Assembly (NCBI GenBank): GCA_023433585.1 | Contig: JAEZCL010000021.1 | Location: 1 to 25,320 of the forward strand | From: Pseudomonadota bacterium | Lineage (GTDB): Bacteria; Pseudomonadota; Alphaproteobacteria; Caulobacterales; Caulobacteraceae | Reading direction: 5' to 3' | Length of the DNA: 25,320 nucleotides | In this document: one piece after another, positions 8,012 to 15,037 of the stretch | Numbering within the stretch: the stretch's first letter is position 1 | Layout: every line of letters begins with the position of its first letter | Made by a program: the position numbers and the translations under genes | Notes under the pieces: model-generated | Database searches by the model: none | The model's input: only the letters and a program-made list of their open reading frames with translations | Told to the model about the DNA's origin: nothing

Positions 8012-8656
8012 ATGAAAATCGCCCTGATTATCGAAAACAGCCAGGCCGCCAAGAGCGAGGTCGTCCACAACGCCCTCAAGACGGTCGCCGAGCCGCTGGG
8101 CCACGAGGTCTTCCACTACGGCATGTACACGCCCGAGGACAAAGCCTCGCTCACCTATGTGATGAACGGCCTTCTGACCGGCATCCTGCTGAACTCCGGC
8201 GCCGCCGATTTCGTGGTGACCGGCTGCGGCACCGGCATGGGCTCCATGCTGGCCTGCAACGCCATGCCCGGCGTCTTCTGCGGCCTGGTGATCGACCCCA
8301 CCGACGCCTTCCTGTTCGGCCAGATCAACGACGGCAACGCCATGTCCATGCCCTACGCCAAGGGCTTCGGCTGGGCGGCCGAACTGAACCTGCAGGACTG
8401 CTATCGCAAACTGTTCGAGGGCGAGCGCGGCGTGGGCTATCCCAAGGAGCGCGCCGCGATCATGGCCAAGAACCGCGGCATCCTGAAGGACCTCAAGGCC
8501 GCCAGTTGCAAGGACATGCTGACGGTCCTGAAGTCCGTCGATCAGGACCTGCTGAAGGCCGCCGTCGCCGGCGAGCAGTTCTCCGACCACTTCTTCGCCA
8601 ACGCCAAGGATCAGGGCATCCGCGACTACATCCAGGGCCTCGTCGGGCGCGCCTGA
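8012..8656 (+). CDS. RpiB/LacAB-family isomerase, probable DhuI-like uronate isomerase
   Basis: The 214-aa protein belongs to the RpiB/LacA/LacB sugar isomerase family. The N-terminal strand MKIALIIENSQAAKSE and the motif VTGCGTGMGSMLACNAMPG match the RpiB active-site loop, with Cys72 in the position of the catalytic cysteine. The following segment GLVIDPTDAFLFGQINDGNAMSMP parallels the RpiB region that ends in NDANVLALG. It is longer than RpiB (about 150 aa) because of a C-terminal extension. RpiB-fold isomerases called DhuI convert 4-deoxy-L-threo-5-hexosulose uronate to 2,5-diketo-3-deoxygluconate in some bacteria that degrade unsaturated uronates. Divergent pairing with kduD and a shared operator make that role the best inference, and it would replace the cupin isomerase KduI. 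The start at 8012 has AAGGA 6 nt upstream. A pentose- or tagatose-phosphate isomerase role cannot be excluded. Confidence 0.82.
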   Translation: MKIALIIENSQAAKSEVVHNALKTVAEPLGHEVFHYGMYTPEDKASLTYVMNGLLTGILLNSGAADFVVTGCGTGMGSMLACNAMPGVFCGLVIDPTDAFLFGQINDGNAMSMPYAKGFGWAAELNLQDCYRKLFEGERGVGYPKERAAIMAKNRGILKDLKAASCKDMLTVLKSVDQDLLKAAVAGEQFSDHFFANAKDQGIRDYIQGLVGRA

Positions 8657-8659
8657 CGA

Positions 8660-8692
8660 CGCCGCCGCCGCGTCTTCACCGGCGCGGCGGCG
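8660..8692. terminator. possible hairpin between two converging genes
   Basis: A 9-bp GC stem (8660-8668 with 8684-8692) encloses a 15-nt loop at the convergent ends of the isomerase and LacI genes, overlapping the last LacI codons. No T-run follows on either strand, so this is a weak candidate and may simply reflect GCC-rich sequence. Confidence 0.25.
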
Positions 8693-9737
8693 CGGTGGGA
8701 TCCCGCGCCCCCAGGGTGGGGCGCACCTCGGGCTGGTCCAGCTTGGCCGGATCCAGCCCCCGGCTGCGGGCCAGCAGCTTCTCGGCCGCCATGCGCCCCA
8801 TGTCCCGGATGGGCAGCCTGACCGTGGTCAGGGTGGGCCATATGCGCGACGACATGGGGGCGTCGTCGAAGCCGACGATCGAGAGGTCGAACGGCACGTC
8901 GATCCCGGCGTCGCGCGCGGCCTGATAGACCCCGATGGCCATTTCGTCGTTGCCCGCGAAGATGGCCGTGGGGCGGTTCTTTCGCGACAGCAGCGTCCGC
9001 GCCGCCTCGACCCCGGATTCGAAGGTGTAGGCCCCCTGCACCACCATGTCCGGCTCCAGCGCCGCGCCGGCCTCGGCCAGGCCCCGGCGGAACCCCCCGC
9101 CCCGCTCATGGGTCGAACGGAACAGCTCCGGTCCCGTAATCATGGCGATGCGACGATGGCCCAGCCCGACCAGATGGCGGGCCGCCTCGGCGGCGCCCAG
9201 ATGGTCGTTGGTCACCACCATGTGCTCGGGCGTGTCCAGCGACACCGAGGCGATGCGCACATAGGGACAGCCCGCCTCGTTCAGCATCGCCGTCACGTTC
9301 TCGTCCTCGGACACCGAGGGCGGCAGGACCGCGCCGAACAGCTTCTGGCGGACCACGAAGCCGCGCACATTGGTCATGAAGTCAGGGGCGGTCCGGTCGC
9401 AGGGGTGCACCACTAGCTCCAGCCCCGAGCCGCGCACGGCGTCCAGGATGCCCTGCTGCATGTTGACCACATAGTTCGGGCTGGGGTTGTCGTAGATCAT
9501 GCCGATCAGGAACGACCGCCGGAACGCCAGGCCCCGCGCCTGGGGATCGGGCGAGAAGCCGTGCTCGGCGATGACCGCCTCGACCTTCTCGCGCGTGTCC
9601 GCCTTGACGAAGGGCGACTGGTTGATGACCCGCGAGACGGTCTTCTTGGACACCCCGGCGATGCGGGCGATGTCGTTGATGGTCACCGCGCGCCCCGCGC
9701 CGGCGCCCGCCCCGTTTCCCTCGGCTTCGTCGTCCAT
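8676..9737 (-). CDS. LacI-family transcriptional regulator of the sugar-acid locus
   Basis: This is a 353-aa LacI/GalR-type regulator, presumably a repressor that a sugar-acid ligand releases from the operators in this locus. The helix-turn-helix VTINDIARIAGVSKKTVSRV starts at about residue 18, followed by the hinge-region signature DPQARGLAFRRS and a periplasmic-binding-like effector domain (FLIGMIYDNPSPNY, VVTNDHLGAAEAARHLVGLG, AIFAGNDEMAIG, SIVGFDDAPMSSRIWPTLTTVR). I chose the ATG at 9737, which leaves a short Gly/Ala-rich leader before the HTH. Its ribosome binding site is poor, and starts at 9782 or 9791 near a GGGAGG are possible. A start at 9875 would place both upstream operators inside the gene and is unlikely. 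The gene diverges from the hydratase gene across two ACCGGT sites, which suggests autoregulation. Confidence 0.9.
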   Translation of the reverse strand: MDDEAEGNGAGAGAGRAVTINDIARIAGVSKKTVSRVINQSPFVKADTREKVEAVIAEHGFSPDPQARGLAFRRSFLIGMIYDNPSPNYVVNMQQGILDAVRGSGLELVVHPCDRTAPDFMTNVRGFVVRQKLFGAVLPPSVSEDENVTAMLNEAGCPYVRIASVSLDTPEHMVVTNDHLGAAEAARHLVGLGHRRIAMITGPELFRSTHERGGGFRRGLAEAGAALEPDMVVQGAYTFESGVEAARTLLSRKNRPTAIFAGNDEMAIGVYQAARDAGIDVPFDLSIVGFDDAPMSSRIWPTLTTVRLPIRDMGRMAAEKLLARSRGLDPAKLDQPEVRPTLGARDPTAPPRR

Positions 9738-9835
9738 CTGATCCAAGGGTCTCCCCGTCCCCAGCGCGCACACCGCGCGCATCCCCTGCATAGCCTCCCG
9801 GCCCGCGCGGCGCCACCGCCTGTGCGCGCCCGATT

Positions 9836-9849
9836 GTCCACCGGTGGCG
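9836..9849. promoter_or_regulatory. candidate LacI-type operator A between lacI-type gene and hydratase
   Basis: GTCCACCGGTGGCG shares the ACCGGT core, and its symmetric centre CCACCGGTGG is palindromic, but the outer positions differ from the consensus. It is supported mainly by its closeness to the better site at 9859; their centres are 23 bp apart, about two helical turns. Confidence 0.5.
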
Positions 9850-9858
9850 AAATGAAAT

Positions 9859-9872
9859 TGACACCGGTTTCC
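9859..9872. promoter_or_regulatory. candidate LacI-type operator B between lacI-type gene and hydratase
   Basis: TGACACCGGTTTCC has a perfect left half TGACACCGGT and a diverged right half. It lies 113 bp before the hydratase start and 122 bp before the chosen regulator start, consistent with autoregulation and with the hydratase belonging to the regulon. Confidence 0.65.
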
Positions 9873-9984
9873 CAAGGACGCAATGTCAGCTCATGAGGGT
9901 GCGCGACACCGCCGTCTGACGGCCGGGTCAAGGGGACAGTCGTCCCGACAGCGTGCAACAGACAGGCACAGAGACGGCGTGAGC

Positions 9985-10806
9985 ATGGCGACCAGACCCC
10001 AGGACGGGGCCGACACCGGCAAGGATTCCATCGCGTCCCGATTCGTCGCGGCGCGACGCCAGGCGCAGGCCCTGCGGGATTATCCGGGACAGATTCCCCC
10101 GACCCTGGCCGACGCCTATGTAATCCAGGACCAGGCCATCGACCTTTGGGACGATCAGATCGCGGGCTGGAAGATCGGCCGCATCCCCGATGAATGGACC
10201 GGACGCCTGGGCGCGCCGCGCCTGACGGGCCCCATCTTCCGCCGCGCCGTGCGGACGGCGGCCGAGGGCGAAACCGTGGATTTCCCCGTCTTCGAGGGCG
10301 GCTTCGCGGCGGTCGAGGCCGAATTCATCCTGAAGCTGGGCGCCGACGCGCCGGCGGACCGCCTGGACTGGACCGCCGAGGACGCCGCCGCCCTGGTCGA
10401 GGCGCTGATCGTCGGCGTCGAACCGGCAGGCAGCCCGCTGGCGACGATCAACGCGCTGGGGCCGACGGTGGTGGTCTCGGACTTCGGCAACAACGCCGGG
10501 CTGATCCTGGGGCCGCCGATGGCCGACTGGCGCGCGCGGATGGCGGACCTGACCTGTGAGACCTTCATCGAGGGCCGGAGCGTGGGCACGGGCGGCATAG
10601 CCTCCATTCCCGGCGGGCCGCTTGAGGCCCTGGCGTTCCTCCTGGGTCTGAACGCCCGGCGCGGACGTCCCCTGAAGGCGGGCGACCTGATCTCCACCGG
10701 CGCAGCCACGGGCATCCACGACATCGTGGCGGGTCAGTCGTCGCGGGTGGTTTTCCACGGCGTCGGCGAAATCCTGTGTCGCGCCGTTCCGGCCCGGGGC
10801 GTCTGA
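9985..10806 (+). CDS. MhpD/fumarylacetoacetate-hydrolase-superfamily hydratase
   Basis: This 273-aa protein resembles 2-keto-4-pentenoate hydratase (MhpD) and other FAH-fold enzymes acting on 2-oxo acids with a divalent metal. Supporting segments in order are IPPTLADAYVIQDQAI, GWKIGR, EAEFILKLG (acidic metal-site region), ALIVGVEPAGSP, VVVSDFGNNAGLILGP, and the C-terminal GPLEALAFLLGL with LKAGDLISTGAATGIHDIVAG, typical of the family end. I placed the start at the ATG 9985; the frame is open back to 9883 but that stretch reads as low-complexity leader. The Shine-Dalgarno sequence is weak. Aromatic meta-cleavage genes that usually accompany MhpD are absent. The gene instead faces the LacI-type regulator across two operator-like sites. 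FAH-fold enzymes also act on 2-keto-3-deoxy sugar acids, so a sugar-acid substrate is plausible but unproven. Confidence 0.85.
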   Translation: MATRPQDGADTGKDSIASRFVAARRQAQALRDYPGQIPPTLADAYVIQDQAIDLWDDQIAGWKIGRIPDEWTGRLGAPRLTGPIFRRAVRTAAEGETVDFPVFEGGFAAVEAEFILKLGADAPADRLDWTAEDAAALVEALIVGVEPAGSPLATINALGPTVVVSDFGNNAGLILGPPMADWRARMADLTCETFIEGRSVGTGGIASIPGGPLEALAFLLGLNARRGRPLKAGDLISTGAATGIHDIVAGQSSRVVFHGVGEILCRAVPARGV

Positions 10807-10873
10807 CACCCGGCCCTTCACCCCGGCTTCGCCGCCTGCTAACGACGCCGTTCCCGCCCCTCACGGAACGCGC

Positions 10874-11380
10874 ATGACCATTCCCCGCCTCGCCTGGGCC
10901 GCCTACGGCTTCGCCGCCGTCGTGATCGTGCTGGACCAGATCACCAAGGCCTGGATGCTGTATGGGCTGCACATCCGCGAGGTCGGCCGGATCGCCGTGC
11001 TCGATCCGGTCTTCAACCTGACCTTCGTTCTGAACCGGGGCGTGTCCTTCGGCCTGCTGACGGGTGGAGAGACGGGGCGCTGGCTTCTCACCGTCTTTTC
11101 GATCGTGGTGGCGGGACTGCTGGCCTTCTGGGCCACGCGGGCGGACCGGCGCCTGCTGATCTCCGCCATCGGCCTCATCATGGGCGGGGCGCTGGGCAAC
11201 GTCATCGACCGCATCCGTTTCGGAGGGGTCGTGGACTTCCTGGATTTCTCGGGCCTGTATTTCCCATGGGTGTTCAATGTAGCCGACAGCGCCATCTCCA
11301 TCGGCGTTGTCCTGCTGGTGCTGGACAGCTTCATCTCCGAACGGTCCGCCAAGGTTGGCGCGGCCCCCGAAAAGTCGTAA
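10874..11380 (+). CDS. lspA: lipoprotein signal peptidase (signal peptidase II)
   Basis: This 168-aa inner-membrane aspartyl protease cleaves signal peptides from prolipoproteins after the lipobox cysteine has been lipidated. Four hydrophobic segments are visible: about residues 7-27, 68-88, 95-112 and 132-152. The N-terminal LDQITKAWM and the two catalytic motifs GNVIDRIRFGGVVDF (Asp121) and FNVADSAISIG (Asp138) match the family exactly, and the length is typical. The ATG at 10874 is preceded by GGAA. The gene begins 67 bp after the hydratase and lies 69 bp before a lipoprotein gene that would itself be an LspA substrate, probably as one transcript. Confidence 0.97.
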   Translation: MTIPRLAWAAYGFAAVVIVLDQITKAWMLYGLHIREVGRIAVLDPVFNLTFVLNRGVSFGLLTGGETGRWLLTVFSIVVAGLLAFWATRADRRLLISAIGLIMGGALGNVIDRIRFGGVVDFLDFSGLYFPWVFNVADSAISIGVVLLVLDSFISERSAKVGAAPEKS

Positions 11381-11449
11381 TCACCCTCATAAATCCGCGC
11401 CATGGCGGGCGCGCCAGCGCCGCCGCCGCCTGAAAGAGCCTTGAAGCCC

Positions 11450-12010
11450 ATGCGACTGACTTCCGTCCTGACCCTCGGCGCCGTCACCCTTTCGGCCGTG
11501 GCCCTGACCGGCTGCAACACCATTCGCCAGGGCGTGGGCCTGGAGCGGGTCACGCCCGATGAGTTCCGCGTCGTCTCCATGGCGCCGCTGACCGTTCCGC
11601 CGGAATACGGCCTGCGTCCGCCGTCCCCCGGCCAGCCGCGCCCGGCCGAACTGGCGCCGGAAAGCGCCGCCCGCCAGATCCTGCTGGGCCAGCGCCAGGC
11701 CGTGACCCGCTCGGCGGGCGAGGAATCCCTGGTGGCCGCCGCCGGCGCCGGCCAGGCCGATCCCCTGGCGCGCTATGTGATCGATGACGAGTTCGGCGAC
11801 CTGGCGCACAAGGAGCAGGGCTGGGCCAACCGCCTGATGTTCTGGCGCCGGGACGACGCCGCATCCCAGGCCGCGACCCAGGTCCGCACCACCGACGGCG
11901 TGACCACCATCGACGAGGCCAGCGAGGCGGAGCGCCTGAGCGCCCTGACCGGCGGCCGCGAGGTGGTGATCCAGCGCGGCGGCGGCGGGATCAAGCTGCC
12001 CGGCCTTTAA
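11450..12010 (+). CDS. BamF-like (DUF3035) outer-membrane lipoprotein
   Basis: This 186-aa predicted lipoprotein has a signal peptide (MRLTSVLTLGAVTLSAVA) followed by the lipobox LTGC with Cys22 as the lipidation site. The mature N-terminus VTPDEFRVVSMAPLTVPPEY resembles the BamC/BamF-type peptide and the DUF3035 family, whose alphaproteobacterial members were described as BamF, an accessory of the beta-barrel assembly machine. The rest is hydrophilic, with a Gly-rich end. The start at ATG 11450 places the lipobox at the normal distance; an in-frame start at 11402 would bury the signal peptide. It lies directly downstream of lspA and upstream of mutL. Family membership is a reading of the motif, and a role in BAM is inferred from that. 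Confidence 0.82.
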   Translation: MRLTSVLTLGAVTLSAVALTGCNTIRQGVGLERVTPDEFRVVSMAPLTVPPEYGLRPPSPGQPRPAELAPESAARQILLGQRQAVTRSAGEESLVAAAGAGQADPLARYVIDDEFGDLAHKEQGWANRLMFWRRDDAASQAATQVRTTDGVTTIDEASEAERLSALTGGREVVIQRGGGGIKLPGL

Positions 12011-12066
12011 GGCCCCCGCCGCAACGGAATCGCATGGGGCCTGATTCGGCCCTAGACTGGCGTCCC

Positions 12067-13908
12067 ATGCCGATCCGCCGCCTTCCCCCCGAAACCGTCA
12101 ACCGCATTGCCGCCGGCGAGGTGGTCGAGCGCCCGGCCAGCGCCGTCAAGGAACTGGTCGAGAACGCGCTGGACGCGGGTGCGGCGCGCATCGACATCCA
12201 GGCCGACGGCGGCGGCCTGTCGCGCATCCTGATCGCCGACGACGGCAAGGGCATCGGTAAGGACGAACTGCCCCTGGCGGTGGAGCGCCACGCCACCTCC
12301 AAGCTGGAGGCCGACGACGCGGGCGACGTGGACCTGCTGCGCATCTTCACCCTGGGGTTCCGAGGCGAGGCCCTGCCCTCCATCGGTTCGGTGGCGCGCC
12401 TGACCCTCACCACGCGGGCCAGGGACCAGGCGGAGGCCTGGGCCGTCACGGTCGAGGGCGGCGACCAGCGGCCGGTCGTCCCTGCCGCCTTTCCGGGTGA
12501 CCACGGGGCGCGGGTGGAGGTGCGCGACCTGTTCTACGCCACCCCGGCGCGGCTGAAATTCATGAAGTCGGCCCGCGCCGAGGCCATGGCCATATCGGAA
12601 GAGATCAAGCGTCAGGCCATGGCCCATGAGGCGGTGGCCTTCACCCTGACGCTGGACGGCAAGACCACCCTGCGGCTGCCCGCCGAACATCCGGGCGACG
12701 CCGGAAGGCTGAAACGGCTGGCGGCCCTGCTGGGCCGGGACTTCGAGGACAACGCCCTGCTGATCGACCAGTCGCGTGACGGGGTGCGGCTGTCCGGCTA
12801 TGCGGGCCTGCCCACCTATTCGCGGGGCAATGCGGCGCATCAATTCCTGTTCGTCAACGGCCGCCCGGTGAAGGACCGGCTGCTGCAGGGGGCCCTGCGC
12901 GGCGCCTATGCCGACTTCCTGGCGCGGGACCGGCATCCAGCGGCGGTGCTGTTCCTGGATGTGGACCCGCTCAGCGTCGACGTGAACGTGCACCCCGCCA
13001 AGGCCGAGGTGCGGTTCCGCGACCCGGCCCTGGTGCGCGGCCTGATCGTGGGCGCCCTGAGGCACGCCCTGGCCGGCGCCGGGCACCGGGCCTCCACCAC
13101 CGTGGCGGCGGACGCCCTCACCGGGTTCCAGCCCCATGCGGGCGTCGCCGCGCCCTACAGCCCCACGGCCCCGGCGACACAGGGGTGGAGCGGATGGACC
13201 GGCTGGAGCCGTCCGGAGGCGGCCGCCCAGGTCATCCCCGGCCTGAACGAACGCTCGGCGCGGGTGGAGACGGCCTGGCCGGATCCGTCGCCGCACGAGA
13301 CGGCCGCCCCGGTCATCGATCCGCTGGATTATCCGCTGGGCGCCGCGCGGGCGCAGTTGCACGCCAACTACATCGTGGCCCAGACCCGCGACGGCCTGGT
13401 CGTGGTGGACCAGCACGCCGCCCATGAGCGGCTGGTCTATGAACGCATGAAGCAGCAGATGGCCGAGGGCGCCGTGGTCCGCCAGGCGCTGCTGACCCCC
13501 GAGGTGGTCGAGCTGGACCCGGCCGAGGCCGAGCGGGTGGCCGAGAAGGCCGACGAACTGGCGGCCCTGGGGCTGGTCGTGGAGGCGTTCGGCGCCGGCG
13601 CGGTGCTGGTGCGCGAGACGCCGGCGCTGCTGGGCGACTGCGACGTACAGGGCCTGATCCGCGACATCGCCGACGACCTCAGCGAACACGGCTCGGCCCT
13701 GTCCCTGAACGAGCGGCTGGGCGAGGTGTGCGGGACCATGGCCTGCCACGGCTCGGTGCGCGCGGGCCGGGTGCTGTCGGCGCCGGAGATGAACGCCCTG
13801 CTGCGCCAGATGGAGGCCACGCCCCACTCCGGCCAATGCAACCACGGGCGGCCGACCTATGTGGAGCTGAAGCTGCACGATCTGGAGAAGCTGTTCGGGC
13901 GGCGGTGA
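12067..13908 (+). CDS. mutL: DNA mismatch repair protein MutL, endonuclease type
   Basis: This 613-aa protein links MutS mismatch recognition to strand incision. The N-terminal GHL ATPase is intact: KELVENALDAGA (Asn33 region, metal/ATP), IADDGKGIG (58-64) and GFRGEAL (97-103). FVNGRPVKDR and VDVNVHPAKAEVRF follow in the second domain. A proline- and alanine-rich linker (about 345-420) leads to the C-terminal domain, which carries DQHAAHERLVYE (from residue 448), the DQHA-x2-E-x4-E nuclease motif of MutL proteins that nick DNA themselves, plus ACHGSVRAG and CNHGRPTY (from 591). This fits organisms lacking MutH. The ATG at 12067 gives the canonical start MPIRRLPPETVNRIAAGEVV. Confidence 0.97.
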   Translation: MPIRRLPPETVNRIAAGEVVERPASAVKELVENALDAGAARIDIQADGGGLSRILIADDGKGIGKDELPLAVERHATSKLEADDAGDVDLLRIFTLGFRGEALPSIGSVARLTLTTRARDQAEAWAVTVEGGDQRPVVPAAFPGDHGARVEVRDLFYATPARLKFMKSARAEAMAISEEIKRQAMAHEAVAFTLTLDGKTTLRLPAEHPGDAGRLKRLAALLGRDFEDNALLIDQSRDGVRLSGYAGLPTYSRGNAAHQFLFVNGRPVKDRLLQGALRGAYADFLARDRHPAAVLFLDVDPLSVDVNVHPAKAEVRFRDPALVRGLIVGALRHALAGAGHRASTTVAADALTGFQPHAGVAAPYSPTAPATQGWSGWTGWSRPEAAAQVIPGLNERSARVETAWPDPSPHETAAPVIDPLDYPLGAARAQLHANYIVAQTRDGLVVVDQHAAHERLVYERMKQQMAEGAVVRQALLTPEVVELDPAEAERVAEKADELAALGLVVEAFGAGAVLVRETPALLGDCDVQGLIRDIADDLSEHGSALSLNERLGEVCGTMACHGSVRAGRVLSAPEMNALLRQMEATPHSGQCNHGRPTYVELKLHDLEKLFGRR

Positions 13909-13920
13909 GCCCGCACAAAA

Positions 13921-14113
13921 CTCTCCCTCCCCCTGCGGGGGAGGGCGGTCGGCGCGAAGCGACGGCCGGGTGGGAAGGGCTCGGCGACATGGGCTCTTTC
14001 GCTGCCGCTCACCCCGGACTTGATCCGGGGCTCGGCGACATGGGCGCGGCTGTCTCGCCTTGCCGCCCCCACCCGGCCGCTGCGCGGCCCCCCTCCCCAT
14101 GAAGGGGAGGGAG
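13921..14113. repeat. composite intergenic inverted repeat downstream of mutL
   Basis: This 190-bp gap is built from nested palindromes. It contains a 9-bp stem CCCTCCCCC/GGGGGAGGG at 13925-13945, a CCCTCCCC/GGGGAGGG stem at 14091-14111, and long-range arms GGCCGGGTGGG (13964-13974) and CCCACCCGGCC (14068-14078). The centre has a 7-bp stem CCCCGGA/TCCGGGG at 14012-14030. A 16-bp direct repeat GCTCGGCGACATGGGC occurs at 13979 and again at 14030. No T-run follows, so it is not a standard terminator. It looks like a dispersed non-coding element. Confidence 0.75.
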
Positions 14114-14124
14114 AATTATGGGGC

Positions 14125-14415
14125 TCAGCCCCGGCCGGTGATCTTGCGCCAGATGCGCTTTCTGGCCTCGAAGACGGACAGGCCCAGGGTGGCGGCGATG
14201 CTCCAGAACAGGGCCTCGGTGGCCAGGGCGGCGACGACGGCCAGGATGATGCGGGTCTGGCGCGAGACGTCCAGATAGAGGCCGACCCCCAGGGCGATCC
14301 AGGCGGCCACGGCCGCCACGCCCACGGCGATGCTGAGCCCGATCAGGAAGCCGCGGCCCTTTTTCAGCAGGCTCTTCTTTTCCGGTGCGGCGGCGACGTT
14401 CGTTTCAGGGCTCAT
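14125..14415 (-). CDS. small two-helix membrane protein of unknown function
   Basis: This 96-aa protein has a short charged N-terminus (PEKKSLLKKGR) and two strong hydrophobic segments at about 23-47 (FLIGLSIAVGVAAVAAWIALGV) and 56-76 (IILAVVAALATEALFWSIAA), ending in a basic tail (EARKRIWRKITGRG). That predicts an inner-membrane hairpin with both ends cytoplasmic. The start is the ATG at 14415 with GAGG 9 nt upstream; in-frame ATGs at 14424 and 14430 lack this spacing. It is divergent from the ECF sigma gene across a 112-bp gap, so it could be a target or partner of that system, but I do not recognise its family. Confidence 0.72.
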   Translation of the reverse strand: MSPETNVAAAPEKKSLLKKGRGFLIGLSIAVGVAAVAAWIALGVGLYLDVSRQTRIILAVVAALATEALFWSIAATLGLSVFEARKRIWRKITGRG

Positions 14416-14527
14416 GGGGATCATCCTCATCTCATCGGCGGATTTCCGCCTTCCCAGATGAAAGTCCCGGCGCGGCGGCGAGTCTTTCAGAGGTGACGGC
14501 GGAATTCGCATCGCCGACCATGCGGGG

Positions 14528-15037
14528 ATGACCTTGGGACGAGATCGGCGATTCGAGACGTTGCTGGCGGAGCACGGCCCGATGCTGCGCCGGATCGCGG
14601 GCAGCTATGAGGCCGATCCGGAGCGGCGCCGCGAACTGGAGCAGGACATTCTGCTGGCCGTCTGGCGCGCCCTGCCCCGGTTCAGGCATGAGGCGCCGAT
14701 CCGGGCGTTCCTGGCGCGGGTGGCCCACAACCGCGCCGTGACCCACGTGTCGAAGGAGGCGGCCCAGCCGCGCCGCAGCCCCCTGGACGAGGCCATGGCG
14801 TCGGACGCCCCCACGCCCCACGATCAGGTGGAGGCGGACGACCTGCGCGAACGCCTGGCCGAGGCGGTTCGCGCCCTGCCCCTGTCGCTGCGTCAGCCCG
14901 CCGTGCTGACCCTGGAGGGATTCAGCCCCGCCGAGATCGGCCCGATGCTGGGGCTGAACGCCAACGCCGTCTCCATCCGCCTGACCCGCGCCCGCAATGC
15001 ATTGAAAATATTGATGAACCCCGAGGCCGCATCATGA
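14528..15037 (+). CDS. ECF-type RNA polymerase sigma factor
   Basis: This 169-aa sigma-70 family protein has only the two core domains of ECF factors. Region 2 contains RRRELEQDILLAVWRALPRF followed by IRAFLARVAHNRAVTHV. Region 4 contains LPLSLRQPAVLTLEGFSPAE then IGPMLGLNANAVSIRLTRAR, a helix-turn-helix that reads the -35 element. It would redirect RNA polymerase to a small regulon when released from its anti-sigma factor. The ATG at 14528 follows a GGGG that is too close for a clean ribosome binding site. The stop overlaps the next start in ATGA (15034-15037), a typical sigma/anti-sigma translational coupling. The stimulus is unknown, and I could not find a convincing ECF promoter in the 112-bp upstream gap. 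Confidence 0.9.
   Translation: MTLGRDRRFETLLAEHGPMLRRIAGSYEADPERRRELEQDILLAVWRALPRFRHEAPIRAFLARVAHNRAVTHVSKEAAQPRRSPLDEAMASDAPTPHDQVEADDLRERLAEAVRALPLSLRQPAVLTLEGFSPAEIGPMLGLNANAVSIRLTRARNALKILMNPEAAS

Noticed and set aside
8657..8692. Strong bidirectional terminator between the isomerase and LacI genes
   Set aside because: The stem exists but there is no T-run on either side and the loop is long, so it is kept only as a low-confidence entry.
9738..9875. An N-terminal extension of the LacI-type regulator to an ATG at 9875
   Set aside because: It would place both operator-like sites inside the coding region and precede the DNA-binding helix by 60 residues. LacI-family proteins start close to the helix.
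12052..14100. A 682-codon minus-strand frame opposite mutL
   Set aside because: mutL has all ATPase and nuclease motifs on the plus strand, and the opposite frame also runs into the repeat element.
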